From positions 106,645 through 170,644 of the forward strand of contig MEHQ01002400.1 in assembly GCA_008828725.1 (NCBI GenBank): DNA of 64,000 nucleotides. Direction: 5' to 3'. Below are positions 34,061-44,900 of the stretch, in pieces. Position numbers and translations under genes: made by a program. Source of the DNA: Saccharina japonica. Lineage: Eukaryota; Sar; Phaeophyceae; Laminariales; Laminariaceae. The notes below the pieces were generated by a model. It was not told the DNA's origin. It did not search any database and worked only from the letters and a program-made list of their open reading frames with translations. Positions within the stretch are counted from its first letter, which is position 1; the number at the start of each line of letters is the position of its first letter.

Positions 34061-34786
34061 GCTACGGTAGAGGTTCACCATGATGGTTTGTTTTTCTGGG
34101 GTTCCTCACGTGAGCAGGGGCCTAATACTATTACTAAGCATAATAATGTCCTGGGTGTCACCCCACATTTTTCGTGTCTTACGTAGAATCAAAAGCGTAG
34201 GAGAAAAAAACGAGCTTATCCATTCCCAGAGCCGTGATGGCACCTGGCCCGGAAGGACATCGCTGTCCTTCCGTTCCTATAATTACCCCGAATACGAATG
34301 ACAGTCCAAGAAATACGAAAATGGACGAATTGCCTACATTGAGGTAATTTCCCGGCCTTCCAAGCCCATACTAAATATCGCACTGAACTGACAGTGAGTC
34401 AAAAAACGATTCTGGAAGAAAATCAAAGTGTTTGCATATACCCGATGAGAGGGGTGGACAAAGGGTGATAGTGGATCTTTATAATGGGGGTATTTGTCTC
34501 GGTAGTAGTAATGTTGACCCTCAGATCGAACCCTAACCCTAACCCGAACCCGAACCCTATGCCAGTGGTCAGTGCTTGCTTGGCCAATCAAAGTGCCTAA
34601 TCAGCTACCTTAGGAAGATCCACTAACGGTGTTTGTCCACTACTGCCCGATGAACAACCAAGTACGAAATAAAAAACATTTCAGAACAAGAATGAAAGAA
34701 TGAAAGAGCGATTTGGGTCAAGTAGCCCCGAGTCTTTTAGAAAAACGTTTCAGCCAAAAAGTACTACATGTATCGTAGCACGCGTC
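34061..34786 (-). mobile_element. MITE family B copy enlarged by insertions
   Basis: Left end TTGCTACGGTAGAGGTTCAC, right end ATGTATCGTAGCACGCGTC. AACGTTTCAGCCAAAAAGTA lies near the right end. The middle is longer than usual and contains the second telomere-like tract (34528-34559). Confidence 0.55.
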
Positions 34787-34789
34787 GTC

Positions 34790-35410
34790 AGTATACTGGA
34801 AGGGCAGTAAAACAACACAGACAGGTGGCCGGGACTTGCGTATATAGGCGTAAACAGCCCCTTGTGTACGGTATAAACAGTGAACAATGTAGCAAACCCC
34901 AAAACAAGGTGTCGCGCGACACCATCTCAATTCGGTGCGCCAAGGTAATAATTAGGGTTGGGCACTGGCTGACTCAGTCAGTAGCAATTATTCCGTCGTC
35001 AAAATCAATCAGTATACTGGATTGCAGCAGTATGATGTCTCTCTTTTCTCTTCTCTCCTTCCGAAACGCATTTGGTGGGTTTCCGTAGTATAATATGGCG
35101 TGTTTCTTAGACGTACATGGGGAAAAAAACTACTGGCGAATATACTGGTCAGGTCGATCAGTAGATTGCTACTGCCAGCAGATTACTGCTGCCAGTACAT
35201 ACATGCTGTGCCAGTGCCCAGCCCTACTAACAATGGTGTGTTACCTTGTCCTATGTCTCTACAAGGATTTCTCAATTCGGTACGCCGCGTATTAAATAGT
35301 GTGCTACACTGCCTGTTCAATGTCTGCACAAGGAGTTCTTTACGCCCACTGTGCAAGACGGGGGTGCGGGGGGGGGAGGTCCCGACCACCTGTGAACCTG
35401 CACGGTGACA
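34790..35410 (+). repeat. Dispersed repeat family D, split by an insertion
   Basis: AACACAGACAGGT, GAACAATGTAGCAAACCCC, CTCAATTCGGTGCGCC, then after the insertion TGTCT(C)TACAAGG, TCAATGTCTGCACAAGG and TTTACGCCCAC. Matching pieces lie uninterrupted at 43060-43300. Confidence 0.65.
34953..35226. mobile_element. Small inverted-repeat element inside family D
   Basis: Perfect 17-bp inverted ends TAGGGTTGGGCACTGGC. It is 274 bp, non-coding, rich in ACTGGTCAG and CAGTCAGTAG palindromic pieces. No target duplication is obvious. Confidence 0.7.
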
Positions 35411-36300
35411 ACCTCCAAAGTAGTTTACCCGTCACCCCCCCCCACAAAACTCTTTTGGTAGTCGCAACGGATGGATTCCGGCGTGCAGCACTTATCGGTG
35501 ACAGCGGGCTCTGGTGCACGCTCACTCTCGTCGAGGGGGGGGGGGGGGGGGGTAAGGAATCGAGCAATAACACCGCGAGCGTGGAGACTATTACTTCACA
35601 GATAGGTGGGGCGGCCAGCCGACAAACGAGTCCTAATGACAAACCCCGCGCGTGCATTAAGCATGGGGTTAATCCGTTGATTATTGCTTCAATGGAATCG
35701 CCAGGAGGGGGAGTGGGTCACAGCCAAACTCGAAGAAGAACCGCCACTGGAACCGCATGCAGAGCAACCCCTCTGCATGCTATGTTACACGCTCGTAAGT
35801 GAAGTTTGTACCAACCCGTAACTAACCCTAGAGAAAATCTACGCAAATTGCTGGAGGTTTGGAAGCCACCCCGGCAAAAAACGCCACATAATATCCCGAG
35901 AAAGCGAAGCCAGCTTGTTTTGCGGTCGACAGCCCCAGGGGGCACCGACGCTGAGAACGCCGTTGTGGGACAAAGATACCTACCGTTAGAACCTTCATCT
36001 GTTTCGATCAATGGTATGTGCGCAATTTCCGAACCCGTGTCGACATCACCAGTGACTATTAATAGTGACGTACGTAGGAGCTACTGTTGTTTTATCAAGT
36101 ACTTCGATTTACTGTTGTAGCGTTGGAAACCACCGTGGCAAAAAACGCCACAGATTATACCGCAACGCCCATTCGGGTCAAGCGCATGCAGCCTGAAGCG
36201 ACCTTGCACGACCCTTTGCAATTGGCGGGCAACGGCCTCAATAACGCCGTTAATCATTCCTCCTGGGCGATCTATGGCCCGACGATGTGATCCCACTTTT
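35411..36300 (+). other. Possible decayed coding segment, unknown
   Basis: Frames 35299-35802, 35806-36120 and 36087-36290 follow each other and have plausible composition (VVATDGFRRAALIGDSGLW). A stretch of about 45 bases near 35860 (GGCAAAAAACGCCACA) is repeated near 36138. No family is recognised. It may be transposon-derived. Confidence 0.25.
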
Positions 36301-37245
36301 GTTACAAGCGATGCGCTGTAGGAAATTTGCGAACGATTTTGCTGCTCGTACCGACTCTTGCGCGAGCGAAGTTTGCTCGCCCGGATGCGGGTGGGGCGCG
36401 TAGCTTAAGGCGCAGGGCTCCGTTGAAGCCGAAAGCTGGCCCAGACTGCTTGTACGTGTGTCGGCGATCGATTCTCGCTGCGCGCAGTATCCACGCGGTA
36501 TGCGCGTCAGGTTTGGAGGGAAAACATGTCGTGGATTGGAGCCTCTTTGGACCCAGGGTCAGACAGACAGACAGACAGACAGACAGACAGGTCAGGAGTT
36601 TCCGATATAGACAACTGTAAACACTGCATAGCCTAGTATGATTAGGCAGGTCCCGGAGCCACTGCGTACCAGTACTACGTACGGGTGTACGCCACAATGA
36701 ACACAATCGAAGGTTATACTTCGCTGCTCGTGTAGAAGCAAAGCCTATTCATATGCTTGCGTGGAGCGATGCCTGACGTGCGGTTGATATATGTTTGTAT
36801 ACGCCGCTGTCGAACGCGTCACTTGCTGGCACGCGTGGATATACCATGCGTCGCGGAGGAAGAGCAGTAGATAATGTACACCACCACAAAATACCAAATA
36901 CACACCAGGTGGGTCAATACCGTTTTGTCAGAGACCTCGCCAAATAAACCACACACAGGAGGTAAGCCGCACCAGGATTATCTCAGGCTGCACCCCTCAC
37001 ATATATACGAACAGTATCATTGTCATCAAAGCCCGGGTCGTATCATTATCATCACCGACTGCTCCCATAGGGAGCAGCATCCACGCCGAGACATCAAAGT
37101 ATCATCTCAGATCATAATGCCTCGCCACACAATATTAAAACCCCAATCTCCGTAGACAGTATGACAGTATGAAACCCCCACAAATCCGGAAACCAGTATC
37201 GAGCAACCGCATATCACAAACAATATCTAGCATTTTTTTTGTCTT
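36301..37245. other. No supported gene; CAGA repeat and repeat family I
   Basis: 36561-36592 is (CAGA)n. 36985-37210 is a copy of family I. Confidence 0.4.
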
Positions 37246-37249
37246 TGTA

Positions 37250-37450
37250 CAATATTTTCGCCCTTTTTTTCTCTCTCTCTCCTAGGTTACGTACGTAGTC
37301 GTAACTCAGACCCGGGGTCACGATATAGCAGGCTGCCCTCTCCCCTCCCTACAACGCTTCGTGCCTTGTATATATCTATAGCGAGAAGAATTTCGCCCTA
37401 TTCTGCCCTCCTCGTGGACTCGCGCCGCACTGCGCATTGCACTCAACTGA
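37250..37450 (-). mobile_element. SINE, 3' part
   Basis: Read on the minus strand, it shares with the full copy at 62284-62632: TCTCGC.ATA, GGAGGGAGAGG.GCC, GTGACCCCGG..CTGAGTTACGAC and GGGCGAA at the tail. The tRNA-like head is absent. Confidence 0.6.
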
Positions 37451-37875
37451 ACCTGTGCCGTATATGTACGAGTATGTGCCGGGTGATATCGTTTCGCCCA
37501 TCCCCCAACATGACTTCAGAGAAGTAGAAACGCCAATACAACAGCTGCACGAGGTATCATTTTAAACCGCCAACCGCTTCGTCTGGTCGCCGAGATGCAG
37601 AATGAAAAGCCGTACTCGTACTCGTACGTAGTCCGTGTATCATACCTGCAACGCGTTTGCTTCGTAAGCAAGAAACAATAACACCAGTCCGTGCAAGACC
37701 TACAAAAAAAAAGCTAACGCATGGCTCAATACAAAACACTCCTCGCATTCACCATTTTTTTAGGACCCATGCACGAAGTATGCAGCGCCCAAAACTTCAA
37801 CGAGTTCAGTACTATCGTACCAACGGTACATATGGTGTGAGCGCGCAGCAAGAGAAAAAAAAGGAAAACAAAATC

Positions 37876-37993
37876 CGGGGGGGCTATTGTAGTAAGAATA
37901 ATCAAAACCCACAAAAGACCCAAAAAACATGTGTCCACCTACAGTATGTTTACCCACCATAGTTGGTTATGATTGCTACAAATAGCCCCCCCG
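37876..37993. mobile_element. MITE, family A relative
   Basis: CCGGGGGGGCTATTGTAG and AATCAAAACC face GGTTATGATTGC and CTACAAATAGCCCCCCCG. About 118 bp, non-coding. Confidence 0.65.
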
Positions 37994-38204
37994 TGATACT
38001 ATGAGTCTGCTGCGCACGTGTCGTAAAGCTCCCTGGGGGGTACGGTTCGGGGTATACACTCGGCGACGCCGAACAGCCTGGGCTGTTTCGTGTGACCGTC
38101 GGTGTGTGTAACCGTCACTTACATCGTATGGTCACTATGGTTTCCTTCTGTCATGCCAGTACCAGGTAAGGCAAGTCCCGAGAAAGGGTTATTCACGTAT
38201 TTTG

Positions 38205-38305
38205 GACCCCTTTTAAGGGATATAAGGGGTGTAATATAAGGGATAAGGGATATAAGGGGTGTTATATAAGGGATAAGGGATATAAGGGATGTAATATAAG
38301 GGATA
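38205..38305 (+). repeat. ATAAGGGATATAAGGG tandem repeat
   Basis: Units of GGGATATAAGGGGTGTAATA, about 32 bp, three to four times. Confidence 0.85.
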
Positions 38306-38394
38306 GCGACCAAAACATTGAAAACCGTGGTATCATCAATCGCCCACGTATGTATATACTTGTAGTACGAGCAACATGAGAGACCGGCAGTACA

Positions 38395-38660
38395 GGTAGG
38401 ATAAAGTAGGCGCTCTTCTCCCCTTCTCCCCACTGCAGCACGTGCCTTGCCTTTTTATCGCGAGGAGATTTTAGAACTTTCTTCCCTAGTCCAATCTCTC
38501 TCGTCGAACTGTGCCTTGACCCACGCTACAATAGGCGCTCTCGACGGCAGTTGGTGTCCTTTGAGAATGAAAATCTAAATCTCCATACGTAGGGAGACTC
38601 GAACCCCTGACCTCAACCTTAGCATTCTTCGTGGTTAACTGCTAGACCACAGGGGCGACC
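38395..38660 (-). mobile_element. tRNA-derived SINE with head
   Basis: On the minus strand the element starts with a tRNA-like head: a box A-like TGGTCTAGCAGTTA and a box B GGTTCGAGTC, the pol III internal promoter. A body common to the family follows (AGAGCGCC, GTGGG, CGCGATAAAAA.GCAAGGCA). The acceptor-stem ends do not pair, so it is not a functional tRNA gene. It lies just downstream of the UPF0047 gene. Confidence 0.7.
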
Positions 38661-38909
38661 GTATAGGATAATGTTGCTTGCGCCCATGCCACCGGGGCGA
38701 CCGTATAAGATATATATACTCGTACGACTCCTTGCATTGTTTGTAACTCGGGCACCAATCCGTATGCGTCCCCCAATCCTGCTGTCGTCGCCGATGCTGT
38801 AATAAAATCGTCCCTCTTCAGCGGCATCCGCCCCCCCCTTTATGAAGCCCCAAGAGGGTGGATGCAACCAAGCAGCACGCGATTGACCCTCCCGCCAGCC
38901 ACGTCCACG

Positions 38910-41900
38910 TCATCCATCACCGGTCAGGCCCTGCACCGTGACGGTGATATTTCGCGCGCGCCCCCCGCCATAGCCTCCGGCGTCCCTGTGCTCGCAGAGG
39001 TAGACCCCTTGCCACGTCCCAAGAGCGAGCCTGCCGTCCGTGACGGGGATGTCAATGGACGCACCAACCAAGGTACTCTTGAACACGCAGGAAGAATTTG
39101 AACGGCACGAAGCGAGAAGGCGTGGGAGGTCCAAAATCAAAAGAGTTTTACGCATGATGGAGGAAATTTCCAAAAACAAATCCCAGTTTTAAGCGGGGAT
39201 TTTGGTCCCCGCTACTTTGACGTCTGGTAAGTTTCCAAGGTTCCGGTTTTTCGGGTTTTGTCAGGAGAGGTTTCCACATTTGATTATTTCAGGCTGTAAC
39301 CGAGCGGTTTCTATTTCCATTTGCGGTTATTCGTACGCAATCTGGTCGGGATGGCGTCGCTTTCGCAACGACAATGTACAAATAGACCTGAATACGCTGC
39401 AGAGATTTATGGCGAGAAGCCTTGCCACGTATAGGGCAAGGTGCCACGAGGGGAGTGTGGGGGGGGGGTAGCGCGGTCCTAACGTGGCAGGTGTTTGATT
39501 TATCGATGTGCATGGCTCCAACCCTTATCTGGGCAAGCGCTCTCGAGCAAAGAGTCCCCTGTGTCTGTCTGTAGAAGCTGCGTCATCGTGTCTTGGGTGC
39601 ATAGTCCGTCTACGAAGCAAACCGCTGCGTGATCGTGATCGCGCAGGTGGTGTCTGGCACAAACAGGAGACGGGCCCCCCGCTTTCTCAACACCGGCCTA
39701 CCGGATATTGATGGTTTTGGCGGGGTAAACAACCTAAATACGTACTTCGTATATACATTCATTAGTATTACGTACCCAATTTATCTACAGTAGTAGTAGC
39801 TGCTCAACAGGCGGATACTGATACCCTTTATGGGCGTGTGATGCATGTATTATGGCTGCGACAGGCGGATACTAATACTACTCCCTCCGAATTCGTTGTC
39901 TGCGACACACGAAGAATACAGGTCGGTAAGGACTCGAGACACAGCTTCAAACGGTCCCAGGTGTCAACTGCCGAATCTCCGCGCCGTTACCTTGACGTGC
40001 CCGGTCATGTCGTCAGGCCCCTCCAGCGTGTGGGTGAACATCTCACGGTGCCACTTGACAGGAACGATTTCTGAAACAAAAAAACAAAAAACAAAAACGG
40101 AAAAGGGGAGAAACAAAAAGTGGGCCGTTTTATATTTAATGAAACACGCGCTACTACTAAAGCCGTAACACAACCTTTTGGGGGGCAGGTCTAGAAATGT
40201 AACGAATGGTGAACACATGCGGTCTTAATAATCCGTATTCTAATAATAAAGTCAACTATGCAGCGTACGATATAGTCCATGCTACTGGCGTGATCGTTAA
40301 AAAAAAACTCGTTGCATTGGATGTCGACATTCAAAGCATACGAATGTTCCCCTAAGCAGCCAGCAGACCACATTGCTTGGTATGTCTTTTATGCAGTAAC
40401 CGTCTTTCGTATTCGTTGTTACGTTTCGTCTCACGCCCTAAAAGGGATAATATGCAAACCGACGGCCACCGGTACAACGCGTGACGCATTTCGACGCGAG
40501 TCCACGAGGGAAGAAAAGGACGACGTATTCTCGCGATAAAAACACGAACCGAAGGGGGGAGGGTGGAGAAGAGCCTGCTATGTGACCCCGGATCTGAGTT
40601 ACGACCACTATAGAAGGAAAAGAGAAAGAAAGGGCGAAGAAAACAAATGGGAGGAAACAAAACAAACGGCACAAATCACGGAGAATGTTGTCGAGCACAG
40701 TAGTAATGACGAAGGCGACCATCGCGAAGACCGGGATCCTATCCGGGCTGCAGCTTGGAATAGTGGTGTTAACAGCCTAAACTTGTAAGCTGATCTTGAC
40801 CCGACGGTTTTTGTTTCCGCGAGAATTTGGGAGAAGGGCACCGGGGAGTATCATCGGGGGCGGTTTGCGTGAGGCTGCTGTCCATGTCATTATTCGATGC
40901 CACTTTTTTGCGTTGAGCTGCTTGCTGCTGGTGGGCTCATCACCTCCAGAAATGAAATCAGAATGATGGTCACCACGTTCCCCTTTCGAAAGTGCTCAGA
41001 GTGCTCACGTACTCGGTGTAGGGATATTTATGTAACGGTATTTGGGAGTTCCACAAAGGAAATATGTGTGTTTCTCTGTGGAGCAATTGACGGTTTGGGC
41101 GATTTGTATCGCCCACTTCATGTTTCTCCCCCTTTCTTCTGTGTACGACGGTAATATATATACATCACGTGGAGCTTCTATCTATTTCCCCGACCCAGAG
41201 TATCCCGCCAGGGGTCACTTAAACACGCTAGCGTCTGTTTCAACTGGAACGGCTCGCTGGTTGGATCACAGCCAGGAAAGCTCGAGGACGAGCTGGTCGT
41301 TTTGTATACCGAATGGAGGGTTTAGAGGAATTATCACCGAGCAGCGGTCTTATCGACGATGAGGCCAGCTGGGCCAGGGTAGCTGCAGAAGCTACGGCAG
41401 CCGCAGAGGCGGCGAGCATCGCCGCGGCAGAGACCGCGAGAATAGCTCATAGCGCAGGAGCGCAAACCAAGTCTCCAGAGGGAGCACAAGGCCTAGAGGG
41501 CAGCAAGCCTCCGCCGGGTGGCGGAGCAAGAGGCCACCAAGGCAACCAGTCTCCGCGGCCAGAGGGTACGGGAGCAACAGGCGGCGAACACGAAATCGCA
41601 AGCTTGAGAAGAAAAAATATGGAGATGGAGATTCGGGCTGAAATCCGAGAGGAGGAGAGGGCGAGGAGTGAGAGGCTTCAGCAGGGTGGTGGAGGAGGAC
41701 CTCGCCCACCGGAGCCACGTGGTCAACCTGGCACCTTCGTGGTCGGTTTTGGTAAGCCCGCCCCGAAGCTTGACGACGTAAAAGAGGGAGGTTACTTTAG
41801 ATGGGCAAAACAGTTAATGTCGTGGTCCATATCTAACACCTGCGATGATGCCCTGAAAGTGACTTCCGAACCTATCATTTGCCAAGGGGAGCCCTCGTCG

Positions 41901-44900
41901 TCCTCAACTTGGGGGTTCTTGGTCCCCGGTGGAGGTGACGGTGACATCACCCCCGGCGGCGGCGGCACCATCGGTGGCGCTGGAGTCATCACCGGCGCCA
42001 TCACCGGCGGTAGGCCTACGTTGTCCGGAAGGCCCTCGTTGACCCCGGGATTTTCGGTCCCCGGCAGGGATGGCGGCGGCATCATCCCCCGGTGGCGCCG
42101 GCGTCATCATCGGTGACACGGTCGCCCGCTCCGGCGGCAAGTAACTTACGTGCAAGTCGGCGTGGGCGACCGTGTCACCGATGATGATGCCGGCGCCACC
42201 AGGGATGATGCCGCCGCCATCCCTGCCGGGGACCGAAAATCCCCGGGTCAACGAGGGCCTCCCGGACAACGTAGGCCTGTCGCGGGTGATGACGCCGGTG
42301 ATGACGCCAGCGCCACCGATGGTGCCGCCGCCGCTGGGGGTGATGTCACCGTCACCTCAACCGGGGACCGAGAACCCCCAAGTCGAGGACGACGAGGGCC
42401 CCCCTTGGCAAATGATAGGCTCGGAAGTCACTTTCAGGGCATCATCGCAGGTGTTAGATATGGACCACGACATGAACTGTTTTGCCCATCTAAAGTAACG
42501 TCCCTGCTTTTACGTCGTCAAGCTTCGGGGCGGGCATACCAAAACCGACCACGAAGTTTGACGACGTAAAAGAGGGAGGCTACTTTAGATGGGCAAAGCA
42601 GTTCATGTCGTGGTCCATATCTAACACCTGCGATGATGCCCTGAAAGTGACTTCCGAACCTATCATTTTCCAAGGCCCGAACAAGAGGAGTAGGGAGGGA
42701 GGGGGGGGCATCACCCCTGGCGGCGGCGGCACCATCGGTGGCGCTGGCGTCATCACCGGCGGCAGGCCTACGTTGTCCGGGAGGCCCTCGTTGACCCGGG
42801 GATTTTCGGTCCCCGGCAGGGATGGCGGCGGCATCATCCACGGTGGCGCCTGCGTCATCATCGGTGACACGGTCGCCCGCTCCGGCGGCAAGTAACTGAC
42901 GTGCATTTCGGCGTCCTACGGTGCCGGCACGGCGTCCGTCCTCGAAACGTCAGCGTGCTCTCCCGGCAGGAGCTACACCGGTTTCCCACGACGTCTGTGC
43001 CATAGGCCGGCCGGTTTTTCACTCTCACAAAATGGCCTCGTTACGCCTCAAACCCTAGCGCGTGGTGTATTGGTGCTGGGTACATATCCTGGCCACCGAA
43101 TCGGGTAGACAACACAGACAGGTTGCGCAATGTGGTCGGAATTTTGAAGACATTGAACAACGCATCTATAACAAACCCCACAAAGTGTCGAGAATTTCTC
43201 AATTCGTTGCGCCTAGGGGTGTGACTACATTGTCAATGTCTCCACAAGGATGCGTTTACGCCCACGTTATGCAGGGGGGGGGAGGGGATCTCGGCCACCT
43301 GCGCATGCGGTCCGATGATTACCTCGGAGCGTCATGGGACAAAAAAACAAACACCTTCAATCGCAAAAGAAGACCCCCCCTTGAGGTAGATGTTAGCCCT
43401 CCTGTGTGGCACGCAAACAAGAGGTCACCCACACCTCCACACCTATACCCCTGTAAACTCAGCAGGAGCCTGGGGTCAGCGTCGCTACACACCCGGCTAG
43501 ATCGGCGGACTCGCAGAAGCACACGCAGATCTAGCAAAAGGCTGAGTGCATTATGCTCCCAGCAGGTATCCATGTCGCATGCATGCATGCCTACATACCA
43601 GTAGGAAACCTGCTGGGATATCCTAGGATGGCCCAAATGCCACAGTGCCCCAAGCGAAACAGCCCATAGGCCCTTAGCACCCCATCTGCAGAGCCCTCTC
43701 CCCGAACACGCAGCCCCCGTGCTGTCGCACAGCCACCGATAGTGCCCGACGACATTTGGAAGTTTCCAGCGAAGTTCACTGAAGCATGTGTTCCAGCGGC
43801 TTACTGTTTGGGGGCTAATCTCCGTGACAAGGTTGAGCAATGTGTTGGGGTCGAAGGGCGAAATACGTCTTGTCCCGGCCACCCTGCATAAATACACTGC
43901 ACTATGGTTGTTCACGCTTTTCTCCATCCCATTTATTATATTTCGCCCTTTTTTTCTGATCTCTCCCTCGAGTCGTAACGGGGATCCGAGCTAACATAGT
44001 AGGCTTTTCTCCCACCCCCCCCCTCTCCCCCCACTACGGTACGCGCCTTGTTTTTCCATCGCGAGAAGGGTTCAGCACCTTCTTCCCTCGTCGACTCGTA
44101 CCGAATTGTGTATTTTTGTTAATGTATCTCTTCGTCGAAGCCGTCTACGTACCAACTCCGGCTCCAGCATGGTGAATGGTGTCTGTTCAACGAAGACGCC
44201 GTCCCTGGACTCCGCCGCACTCCTCTTGCTAAGGTTGTAGATGTCATACGAGTTGCGTTGTCATACATTGCTGAGTCGACCCCGCAGGGTCGCCTTAATC
44301 AGACCTGGGGGTCGATCTTCTCGGTATCACGTGTCTTGGCATGGACAAACGCCCCGGCACCGATGACCCGAACGTGTGCCTAAGCTCGCCTCCTTATTAT
44401 GGAAACCCTTGTATGGCGTGCGTTTCCCCAGGATCGCATGCGATTCTCTATTCGACAGGTGTGCAGCAGCTTGCGCAGTTCCCCCCCTAAAAACAAAATC
44501 GATAGGCCGGAATCAGCCAGAAATGATTACACCATCCCAGCCTATAGTAGGACCAACCCGTCGCGCTCGGACATGCCGTTGTGCTGCGGTGACAGAGTTT
44601 GAGGAAGACAGCTAGCTCGAGCTGGATTCCCGTCAAAAGGCAGCAACCCTAAAATGCACGGCTGGCGCCACCTTCACCCTTGTCCGCACAAAAAACGTCC
44701 CACTCGCAATTCAGAGACAATCGCGAGCGTCCGCACAAAATCGCCCGGGGGAGGGGCGATGGGATCACTTTCGGGCTTGATGGGAAAGCGTCCTTCCACT
44801 CCGTCGACCGGTCGGTGAGGCATCCACGAGCGCCTGCACAAAAACGCCGGGGGGGGTGGTGGAGTCGCTTGCGGCCTTGACGCGAAAAGCCCTCTTCCAC

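Noticed and set aside
38586-38660. Genuine tRNA gene
   Set aside because: A and B boxes are present but the acceptor stem does not pair and the sequence continues into the SINE body.
43319-43927. 202-codon minus-strand gene
   Set aside because: No recognisable domain, lies in an intron with repeats, and the opposite strand is also partly open.
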